Shown here in pieces: positions 26,227 to 36,700 of a stretch of 64,000 bases of DNA. The notes below the pieces were generated by a model. That model did no database searches. It was not told the DNA's origin and worked only from the letters and a program-made list of their open reading frames with translations. How positions within the stretch are numbered: the stretch's first letter is position 1; every line of letters starts with the position of its first letter. The position numbers were made by a program, and so were the translations under genes. The DNA is from Gadus chalcogrammus. Lineage: Eukaryota > Chordata > Actinopteri > Gadiformes > Gadidae. The DNA is taken from the NCBI RefSeq assembly GCF_026213295.1, contig NC_079423.1, positions 15,562,809-15,626,808 on the forward strand, written 5' to 3'.

Positions 26227-29200
26227 ATCAATCATCAATAAAGAGGATATAGATGACATTACAATTTATGTGTCTTTTTCTATTATTTCCCTTATGTTTT
26301 TTTCATGACGACCAATAAAATACGACAGTGTTACCCCTTAGGGTTTTTTCATGACGACTGATAAAAAACGACAGTGTTACCCCTTATGTTGTTTTTTTTC
26401 ATGACGACCAATCAAAAACAACAGTGTTACCCCTTGTGTTTTTTTTCATGACGACCAATCAAAAACAACAGTGTTACCCCTTATGGTTTTTTTCATGACG
26501 ACCAAAGAAAAATGACAGTGTCACCCCTCATGTTTCATTTGATAAAAACGACAGTGTTACCCCTTATGTTTTCTTCATGACGACCGATTAAAAACAACAG
26601 TGTTACCCCTTATGTTTCATTTGATTAAAACGACAGTGTTACCCCTTGTGGTTTTTTTCATGACGACCAAAGAAAAACAACATGTTACCCCCGATGTTTT
26701 ATTTGATCAATATCGACAGGTTTACCCCTTATGTTTATTTCATGATGGCCGATAGAAAACGAATGAGTTACCCCTTATGTTTTTTTTCTTGACGACCAAT
26801 AAAACCAACAGTGTTACCCCTTATGTTTTTTTTCATGACGACCAAAGAAAAACAACAGTGTTACCCCTTATGTTTTTTTTCATGACGACCAATAAAAAAC
26901 AACAGTGTTACCCCTTGTGGTTTTTTTCATGACGACCAAAGAAAAACAACAGTGTTACCCCCTATGTTTTTTTTCATGACGACCAATTAAAAACAACTTA
27001 TATTTTATTTGACAAAGACATCAATAAAGAGGATATACATGACATTAAAATGTATGTGTGTTTTTCTATTATTTCCCTTATGTTTTTTTTCATGACGACC
27101 AATAAAATACGACAGTGTTACCCCTTATGTTTTTTTTCATGACAACCATTAAAAAACAACAGTGTTACCCCTTATGTTTTTTTTCATGATGACCAATTAA
27201 AAACAACAGTGTTACCCCTTATGTTTTTTTTCATGACGACCAATAAAAAACTAATTATATTTTATTTGACAAAGACAACAGTGTTACCCCTTATGTTGTT
27301 TTTTATTGAAGACCAATAAAAAACAAGTGTTACCCCTTATGGTTTTTTTCATGACGATCAATAAAAAACAACAGTGTTGCCCCTTATGTTTTTTTTCATG
27401 ACAACCATTAAAAAACGACAGTGTTACCCCTTATGTTTTTTTTCATGATGACCAATTAAAAACAACAGTATTACCCCTTATGTTTTTTTTCATGACGACC
27501 AATAAAGAACTACTTATATTTTATTTGACAAAGACAACAGTGTTACCCCTTATGTTTTTTTTCATGAAGACCAATAAAAAACAACAGTGTTACCCCTTAT
27601 GTTTTTTTTCATGACGATCAATAAAAAACTACAGTGTTACCCCTTATGTTTTTTTTCATGACGATCAATAAAAAACAACAGTGTTACCCCTTATGTTTTT
27701 TTTCATGACGACCATTAAAAAATGACAGTGTTACCCCTTATGTTTTTTTTCATGACGATCAATAAAAAACAACAGTGTTACCCCTTATGTTTTTTTTCAT
27801 GACGACCATTAAAAAACGACAGTGTTACCCCTTATGTTTTTTTTCATGATGACCAATTAAAAACAACAGTATTACCCCTTATGTTTTTTTTCATGACGAC
27901 CAATAAAAAACTACTTATATTTTATTTGACAAAGACAACAGTGTTACCCCTTATGTTTTTTTTCATGAAGACCAATAAAAAACAACAGTGTTACCCCTTA
28001 TGTTTTTTTTCATGACGATCAATAAAAAACAACAGTGTTACCCCTTATGTTTTTTTTCATGACGACCATTAAAAAACGACAGTGTTACCCCTTATGTTTT
28101 TTTTCATGACGACCAATAAAAAACTACTTATATTTTATTTGACAAAGACAACAGTGTTACCCCTTATGTTGTTTTTCATGAAGACCAATAAAAAACAACA
28201 GTGTTACCCCTTATGTTGTTTTTCATGAAGACCAATAAAATACGACAGTGTCACCCCTTATGGTTTTTTCATGACGACTGATAAAAAACGACAGTGTTAC
28301 CCCTTATATTTTATTTGACAAAGACAACAGTGTTACCCCTTATGTTTTTCTTCATGACGACCAATTAAAAACAACAGTGTTACCCCTTATGTTTTTTTTC
28401 ATGACGACCAATAAAAAACAACAGTGTTACCCCTTATGTTTTTTTTCATGACAACCATTAAAAAACAACAGTGTTACCCCTTATGTTTTTTTTTCATGAC
28501 GACCAATAAAAAACTACTTATATTTTATTTGACAAAGACAACAGTGTTACCCCTTATGTTGTTTTTCATGAAGACCAATAAAAAACAACAGTGTTACCCC
28601 TTATGTTGTTTTTCATGAAGACCAATAAAAAACAACAGTGTTACCCCTTATGTTTTTTTTCATGACGATCAATAAAAAACAACAGTGTTACCCCTTATGT
28701 TTTTTTTCATGACGATCAATAAAAAACAACAGTGTTACCCCTTATGTTTTTTTTCATGACGACTATTAAAAAATGAAAGTGTTACCCCTTATGTTTTTTT
28801 TCATGACGATCAATAAAAAACAAGTGTTACCCCTTATGTTTTTTTTCATGACGACCATTAAAAAACGACAGTGTTACCCCTTATGTTTTTTTTCATGATG
28901 ACCAATTAAAAACAACAGTATTACCCCTTATGTTTTTTTTCATGACGACCAATAAAAAACTACTTATATTTTATTTGACAAAGACAACAGTGTTACCCCT
29001 TATGTTTTTTTTCATGAAGACCAATAAAAAACAACAGTGTTACCCCTTATGTTTTTTTTCAAGACGATCAATAAAAAACAACAGTGTTACCCCTTATGTT
29101 TTTTTTCATGACGACCATTAAAAAACGACAGTGTTACCCCTTATGTTTTTTTTCATGACGAGCAATAAAAAACTACTTATATTTTATTTGACAAAGACAA

Positions 29201-30720
29201 CAGTGTTACCCCTTATGTTGTTTTTCATGAAGACCAATAAAAAACAACAGTGTTACCCCTTATGTTGTTTTTCATGAAGACCAATAAAATACGACAGTGT
29301 CACCCCTTATGGTTTTTTTCATGACGACCAATAAAAAACTACTTATATTTTATTTGACAAAGACAACAGTGTTACCCCTTATGTTGTTTTTCATGAAGAC
29401 CAATAAAAAACAACAGTGTTACCCCTTATGTTTTTTTTCATGACGACCAATAAAAAACAACAGTGTTACCCCTTATGTTTTTTTTCATGACAACCATTAA
29501 AAAACAACAGTGATACCCCTTATGTTTTTTTTCATGACGACCAATTAAAAACAACATTGTTACCCCTTATGTTTTTTTTCATGACGACCAATAAAAAACT
29601 ACTTATATTTTATTTGACAAAGACAACAGTGTTACCCCTTATGTTGTTTTTCATGAAGACCAATAAAAAACAAGTGTTACCCCTTATGTTTTTTTTCATG
29701 ACGATCAATAAAAAACAACAGTGTTACCCCTTATGTTTTTTTTCATGACAACCATTAAAAAACGACAGTGTTACCCCTTATGTTTTTTTTCATGACGACC
29801 AATAAAAAACTACTTATATTTTATTTGACAAAGACAACAGTGTTACCCCTTATGTTGTTTTTCATGAAGACCAATAAAAAACAGTGTTACCCCTTATGTT
29901 GTTTTTCATGAAGACCAATAAAAAACAACAGTGTTACCCCTTATGTTTTTTTTCATGACGATCAATAAAAAACAACAGTGTTACCCCTTATGTTTTTTTT
30001 CATGATGATCAATAAAAAACAACAGTGTTACCCCTTACGTTTTTTTTCATGACGACCATTAAAAAACGACAGTGTTACCCCTTATGTTTTTTTTCATGAC
30101 GATCAATAAAAAACAACAGTGTTACCCCTTATGTTTTTTTTCATGACGACCAATAAAAAACTACTTATATTTTATTTGACAAAGACAACAGTGTTACCCC
30201 TTATGTTTTTTTTCATGACGATCAATAAAAAACAACAGTGTTACCCCTTATGTTTTTTTTCATGACGACCAATAAAAAACTACTTATATTTTATTTGACA
30301 AAGACAACAGTGTTACCCCTTATGTTTTTTTTCATGACGATCAATAAAAAACAACAGTGTTACCCCTTATGTTTTTTTTCATGACGACCATTAAAAAACG
30401 ACAGTGTTGCCCCTTATGTTTTTTTTCATGACGATCAATAAAAAACAACAGTGTTACCCCTTATGTTTTTTTTCTTGACGACCAATAAAAAACAACAGTG
30501 TTACCCCTTATGTTTTTTTTCATGACGACCAATAAAAAACAACAGTGTTACCCCTTTTGTTTTTTTCATGACGACCAAAGAAAAACAACAGTGTTACCCC
30601 CTATGTTTTATTTGATGAATATCGACAGTGTTACCCCTTATGTTTATTTCATGACGGCCGATAAAAAACGACAGAGTTACCCCTCATGTTTTTTCCATGT
30701 TGATCAATAATAAACGACAG
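26227..30720. repeat. Large 47-bp minisatellite (about 4.4 kb) with higher-order structure
   Basis: The basic unit is CAGTGTTACCCCTTATG followed by T-run, TCATGACGACCAATAAAAAACAA, about 47 bp long, repeated scores of times with small changes (CGACC/CGATC/AGACC/CAACC; AATAAAA/ATTAAAA). A variant joint, CTACTTATATTTTATTTGAC, recurs about every 160-450 bp (for example near 27510, 27910, 28126, 28516, 28970, 29596, 29811, 30168, 30282), giving a higher-order pattern. A leader containing AATAAAGAGGATATACATGAC starts the array (26227), recurs inside it (27019) and recurs after it (31084). Confidence 0.93.
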
Positions 30721-30737
30721 TTGTACACCTGTCGACG

Positions 30738-31066
30738 TTTTTGCAGGGATTCGAACCTGAGCTGTTTAGAGTATTAACCTCCGAACTTATCAATGCACCA
30801 TCAAGACACTGTAAAAAGTCAACACAATGGTTATACTTGACTTTATAATTCGCATGAAATAGAGATATGAGTCTTCCAACAGATGACATCAACCGGACTT
30901 GAACCCGGGGCCCCAGGGGGTTAGCTCACAGCTCTCTCCACTTCCCACTGAGATTTATAATTTTAATATGTCTGTGGTTATATATGATTAATGTGTTTTC
31001 CACAGAAATTGAGCCGCGGTCGCCAGTGGGTTAGGCAGAGTACACTCCACTGCACCATTGAGGCGA
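30738..31066 (-). other. Three degenerate tRNA-like segments in the same orientation
   Basis: Read on the minus strand, 30812-30738 contains GGTGCATTGATAAG followed by the B-box-like GGTTCGAATCCC. Next, 30952-30888 has a block ending in GGGTTCAAGTCCGG, another B box. A third segment, about 31066-31015, has GGTGCAGTGGAG and a decayed B-box region. They resemble tRNA-derived promoter heads more than functional tRNAs, as no clear four-arm cloverleaf can be drawn. They lie between the main minisatellite and its right-hand leader copy. Confidence 0.4.
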
Positions 31067-31083
31067 TGACAATACACAATGAT

Positions 31084-31310
31084 CAATGATCAATAAAGAG
31101 GATATACATGACATTAAAATGTATGTGTGTTTTTCTATTATTTCCCTTATGTTTTTTTTCATGACGACCAATAAAATACGACAGTGTTACCCCTTATGGT
31201 TTTTTCATGACTGATAAAAAACGAGTGTTACCCCTTATATTTTATTTGACAAAGACAACAGTGTTACCCCTTATGTTTTTCTTCATGACGACCAATAAAA
31301 AAACAGTGTA
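31084..31310. repeat. Detached right-hand copy of the minisatellite leader and units
   Basis: The leader found at 26227 and 27019 appears again, followed by about four 47-bp units, including the TATATTTTATTTGAC joint. About 360 bp of non-repeat sequence separate it from the main array. Confidence 0.88.
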
Positions 31311-33041
31311 ATAGATCACTAACTAGCAGAGAGTCGTAAGCACTTTCCACCCTTTTCAGTGGAGAAATTGGACTCCCCAAGCAATGTTATACTTAAAAGG
31401 AGCAAGTAAGTTACATGTTAATTTAGTCTTTCGGCCTTTAGCATATAAACAAAGCAACGAAGCAACTGTCCCATATTTCTAACTGCATTTGAAGTAGACA
31501 TCGAGACTCACAACAAATGGACGCTTTAGGACAGTTATCATGATTTGTCTCAATATCAGAATAACAACAATGGGTCAAATAGCAATGGCTGGTGGAATGG
31601 CCATGAAGTAGGTCTGTATATGCAGTGTAAGCTTGTCCAGGCCCTCCAAGTCAGGATGTAGGCTATGAATCTGAATGAAAAGTAGGTGAATAGGTAGTAG
31701 CCATACCCAAAATGCACCAGAATACAGGAAATCTGTAATCGGCGTCGACGCATCCTTCGAATGCAGCCTTCGAAGGATGCGTCCTAGGAATTGGGACACA
31801 GCCTATTTCACTGCTGATCAACACTACGAATGCTGGTAACGAATAAATTGTAAGAAGACACACCATGTGAAGTTATTTTCCAAATACGATTTGAAAAGAT
31901 ATGGACGTTTATATACATGGTTTCGGAGTAGTACACTTTGACATTTTAATACAGTTCAGCGAGAAAGGCGACGAAGAATAAGAAGGGGGCGTTCCAGTCT
32001 GAGTAAACGGGAACTCCCACCACACGAGAACGCCCATTTGTGTCTGCAGTGGGATGATATTGCACTGTTTGGGCTTGATTTTTTTTCAGATTTTCATAGC
32101 TGCACATCAATCCAATTTAAAGCTGTTCATTCAAGAGGAAGAGCTGAACATATTTTTTTGCCAAACAAAAAAAAAAATAAAATCAAATGACCATACAAAA
32201 TCGACCATGCAAAATAACCATATCAAAATATTATCCTAATACATAAAACATTGATCAACCTCATGGGCAAAAAGCACAGATGAGCGATTCCAGTAGTGGT
32301 ACTCCCTAATTCACAAACCTGAGGTCAAGAGGTTAAAAGGGGATCTTTTAGCAAACATATACAATAAACATTGATAGTATTAGTATCTAAAACAATCATG
32401 GCACCCATCCAAACATAATGCATTTTCAATAAAACATTTCTACAAATGATGCAACAAAATCCCTCAGATCATGAAATTAAGGAAAAGGACTGAAATATAA
32501 AAGACATCATAGCTGTGTAATGAAAAACATTGATTCATACACCAAGGTCAACGACAGTGTCCAGTAACAACAATTCTAGACAAAACTAACAAAATTACAA
32601 AACAAACTTGAGTGCTTAGCTGCGGGTTTGGAAACGGTATGAAGAACGTATATTCACATCAACATCAATTTAGCCTCTGCATGTTCCCCATCTAAATCTA
32701 TTAGAATGGAACAATGCATCCAGCACTGTCAGATACTGCATCACAATGCCATTCAATATCCAACCAACTACGGCTACAATCATGCAGACCCTGTTTCCCC
32801 AAGTCCTGCTACAAGACGATAAAAAACAAATGGCTTTGGGTTTTCAGCAGGCCAGACCCTCACGCAGTCACACTCTGTTTAGAAAGTCATTTTCCGAGAC
32901 ATTAGGCATCAGATTATTATAAAGTAGCAGGTGGCCACCCTGTATGGGTGTGACAATAATGGATCTAGTTGAACCAGCCATTAGAAGTGCGGTCTTAGGG
33001 CACGACCCGAACATTGCTTGATCTGTCTTATTCAGTTCGTT
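31311..33041. other. Non-coding stretch downstream of ankle1, with a perfect hairpin
   Basis: At 31747-31783 GACGCATCCTTCGAA is followed after 7 bases by its exact complement TTCGAAGGATGCGTC, a 15-bp perfect stem, probably a MITE terminus or remnant. The rest is AT-rich with short open frames on both strands that lack splice context or recognisable motifs. Confidence 0.55.
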
Positions 33042-33254
33042 TCATTTCATGATTCGGCGTTCCAACATTTGCAAATAAGTCATTTTGAAAGATCTTTGAG
33101 TCCAAGGAGATTTAAAAGCTCCTTTCTTGAGCAAAGTCTTCAATCGGTTGGTATGCAAAGGCCTTGATAAGTAGTACTTGATACGTTTCGTTATTGGGGG
33201 TAGTAGCAGGATCAAAAGAATCAGTGGGAGTGCAGTTAGTAGCGCTAAGTACAT
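33042..33254 (-). CDS. Possible small membrane protein ORF (70 aa), unrecognised
   Basis: The frame begins MYLALLTALPLILLILLLPP, a strong hydrophobic helix. The remainder is basic and ends LERRIMK before a TGA. Helix-then-basic order would suit a type I/III microprotein or the last exon of a membrane protein. It lies on the ankle1 strand, downstream of the ankle1 stop and of a MITE. No splice acceptor, poly-A signal or family match is visible, so it may be a chance frame. Confidence 0.25.
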   Translation of the reverse strand: MYLALLTALPLILLILLLPPITKRIKYYLSRPLHTNRLKTLLKKGAFKSPWTQRSFKMTYLQMLERRIMK

Positions 33255-33408
33255 TTCATGAAAAGTGTGGCCTTGCTAAAAAGACCGCAGCATCAAAAAG
33301 TTAAACCACAACGATAAATCAAACGTGATGGAAACAAGAGTTCAGTGGAAAGCTTGCCTTATCTAAAATATTCACAACATTTCCCTGCATGACAAAACAG
33401 TTTTCTTT

Positions 33409-33687
33409 TTAAAAGAAGACATATTATACCAACAGCTGTGAGTGTGATTGGCCTTACATGCCGTTTCGAAAATCTGCCCCATGTGACATCGCTAGTGGGC
33501 GTGTCCACCTAGATCTGTGCTGGATAGATCAGTCTACCAGCCTACCCATTGGACTGAAGCAAACGTTGCTCATCTATCCAGCACAGATCTAGGCGGACAC
33601 GCCCACTGGTGATGTCATATGGGGCCGATTTTCGAAACGGCTTGTAAGGCCGATCCCACTCACGGGTGGCATACGAGTCTCCTTTAA
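33409..33687. mobile_element. TTAA-flanked palindromic MITE, copy 1 (ankle1 3' region)
   Basis: The two halves are inverted copies: GTGGGCGTGTCCACCTAGATCTGTGC on one side (quoted here only as its core CCACCTAGATCTGTGC) pairs with GCACAGATCTAGGCGG on the other. TTAA lies at both ends (33409-33412 and 33684-33687), as for piggyBac-type insertion. It ends 48 bp from the ankle1 stop codon, so it probably lies in the 3' UTR and would make a long RNA hairpin. Three relatives occur at 34.3, 46.0 and 59.4 kb. Confidence 0.75.
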
Positions 33688-33735
33688 CCTGAATCAGAAA
33701 GCGTTCGTATTTCACCCTCCATCCAGTAGGGGGCG

Positions 33736-36700
33736 CTACTGTCTGATGTCTGCAGGCCGCAGCTGGCGCTCTCCCTCTGCCAGGAAGATCTGCATGGCCC
33801 GGTAGAGCAGGTGCACACCGAGCTCCCGCCTCTTCCTGGCCTGCCAAGTGGAGACCACGCCGTAGTAGTCCCCTCGCTTCTGGTTGGTCAGCATCTTCAG
33901 CCCTGCAAGGTCATTGGAGGAGACTTTGGTTAGCTAGTTAGCTACAGCGGCTCACAGGTACAACAATGTACGTTTCATAGTTGCCACAGAAACGGCTAAA
34001 ATAATACACGACACACTGGAATAATGCTTTATATTTTTGCCTTCATGACGTCACTACTTTAGAAGCTCCTTTGCTTGGGTTGGCTTAGCTAGCGTCGATA
34101 GAATGTATCACATCTTGTTTTACAGGTGAGACCAGGTGCAATAATACGTAATGTGGGCGGTAGGGGTGTGGCAAGGGTGTTGACCCCCAGACTAAAAAAG
34201 GTACTGGGTTCCATCCCCAAGGTCCACCACGGAACAAAAGGGGTGACAAGAACCGCTCTCCTCGGTGACATCGGTGACTCTCCCTCCGCATGAAGGGGGG
34301 CTTCGACTGAAAAGTGCCTTCCTAACGGGGTGATACTATGCCACCGGGTGTGAGTGTGCTTAGCCATTACAAGCCGTTTGCAAAAACTGCTCCACCCCGT
34401 GCCTTAGTGACATCCCAAGTGGGCGTGTCCACCGTCCTCGATACATGCTGGCTGGGTCGGGACCATATACGGGTACGCTGGTAGACTGATCCATCCATCA
34501 CACATCTAGTCGGACACGCCCACTTGTGATGTCACCCAAAACACATGAAAAGGGGCCGACTTTCGGCTTGCTAATCCCACGCACACACCTGGCGGTATAA
34601 CAGCACCCCTTTACCGGAGGAGTAAAACATTGGAATAAAACGTGCTACGAGGCGCGCGTGCCTCGTAGCAGCACGCGCGCACACTGACCGACGGCGTCCA
34701 CCATGCAGGCCTCGCGGGTGAAGGCCTCCACGGGGATTACGTTCTGGAAGCAGTGCAGGGAGACGACCCCCTGGTCCTCGCGCCACACCTGCAGGATGTG
34801 CTGCACCTTGGAGCACAGTTTCTGAAGGGGAGGGACCGGAACGAGGTTCGACACAAGAGGATTATCACATTGTGATTAGTATGCAATGATCCCTTTATAC
34901 ACTGTTTTTTTATTTTTTTATTTTAACTATTATTTAGTATTATAGACCTATAAACACACAATTGGGAAAAAAAACATTATTAAACCTCTAATTAGCTTAA
35001 TTTAATTTCTTGTTGAATTAAAGTATTCACAGAAACATTGACAGCCAGTGACACCAATGCAATGGAAATCTTATCAGCTCTCTTTGTTGTATACGGGCGA
35101 TGGGTTCTCCTAGCAATTGTAAGTGCTTGGTACTTGTTTCCATGAGCATCCTTACTGTACCGACAGTGATATATCGCTTCTCTTTCTCCAGGCAAATGTA
35201 CTTATTGTAAGTCGCTTTGGATAAAAGCCTTTGCTAAATGCCCTAAATGTCAATGTAAATTTAAATATTGACGCCATTGCAATGGGAAAGTGGTCTGTCA
35301 CTTTACCTTCTGCTGCACTAACTTTGAGTATATTGAGTAATACATATTCATTCATTCATTCATTCAATTCAAACAAAAAAAATAAGAAAGGCAAGTATGA
35401 CACATCATGAAAAAATACACATAACACAAAACAACAATAATTATGTGTGTCATAAACAATATTTATAAAATAAATGTAGTGTCCGTGTCCGAAAAGGAGT
35501 GACAGGAAGCCGAAGCTTATGTATTCCCGCCCCTTGTTCAACTGCTCCTAATTATCTGCTATGCATTTTTCAGTTCTCATAGGAAGTCAATGAATGCTGT
35601 ATTGGATGTCCACGGTGTGGACGGGCGGTACCTTCGAGGTCTTGTCCCCCTTGAAGTACTCCAGGGCCTCGTACAGGTGGCTGTAGGGCCGGGAGCGCTT
35701 GCCCTTCCCCACGTAGAACACAGCGTGCACGAAGGTGTGGAAGCACTCCTGGGGCGACATGCTGCGGCTGCGGAACGGCAGGTTCTTCGTCACCCTGGAA
35801 GGACGCCCGGAACATACGCATTCGTGAAGAGGATACCGGGGTGACACGCTCCATCGTTTCACACATAAAGAGAGCCTGACGCTTTTGGTTTGAGGGTTTT
35901 AGGGTCATCCATCTAATCTCGGGTACCTCAACTGTTTGCGAGTTATAATCTTAATTCAGCAGTTTATGTTAGAAATGTGAAATTAGTTAAAAATAGAAGT
36001 AGCTTAAGTATGCCTACGAGTAGACTTGAAATTGAAGTTCCAACCCAAATGGTTTTTAGGACTCGAACTCCCTTACGACTCCATTGTTAATTTTTTATAA
36101 TATGTATTGTATAAGATGACTCTCAAACTATTTTTGTCAAATTAAATGCATAAATCGGGTCACTACTGTTGTATTTAAAAACAGCCGTGTGTCCGGCCAA
36201 TCAAAACCGTCGATCTAATACGGGGTGGGTTTAACACGATGACTGAACAGAGTAGTGCCCTATGGGGGCGCTGTTGAGCCCTGAGGGACAGCGGGTGACT
36301 GACCGGGGGTCCAGAAGCAGGTAGTTGAAGCTGGACTTGATGACCCCCTCCCTCCACTTCTTGTTCTGGTCGGGCTGGTCGAACTGCTGGCAGAGCTCCA
36401 TCTCGGCCGCGTGGCAGTCGGGGAGGTCAAAGGTCCTCAGGGCTCTGCTCAGCTCCACACTGTAGCCTAAGTCTGAACCAGAGCCGAGACATTACTCAGT
36501 TTAATGTACAGGCATTATATTGTATTGGTATAGCCTTCATGCATTACAGACTCAATGGGCGTAACACTTTCACAGACGTTGACAAATATTCCAGTATATT
36601 CCAAGAAAACGAAAGAATGCAATGTGTGACTGGTCTCATAGCCTTTACTTACTTAGCCTTTTTTTTTACGTTATTTGACTATTTGATCATTTTGAAATGT

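Noticed and set aside
28424..30710. Repetitive open frames such as MLPLMFFFMTTNKK in the minisatellite
   Set aside because: They are simple translations of the 47-bp unit, with no start or splice context and no domain.
26227..30720. CRISPR-like array of regular repeats
   Set aside because: The repeats are head-to-tail with no unique spacers, the flanking genes are eukaryotic, and there are no cas genes. It is a minisatellite.
30738..30812. Functional tRNA gene
   Set aside because: Only B-box similarity is clear. Acceptor and anticodon stems do not pair convincingly.
31575..31799. Minus-strand frame containing YSGAFWVWLLPIHLLF, thought of as a receptor fragment
   Set aside because: Hydrophobic but without any conserved receptor motif, and overlapping a palindrome. 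Not supportable.
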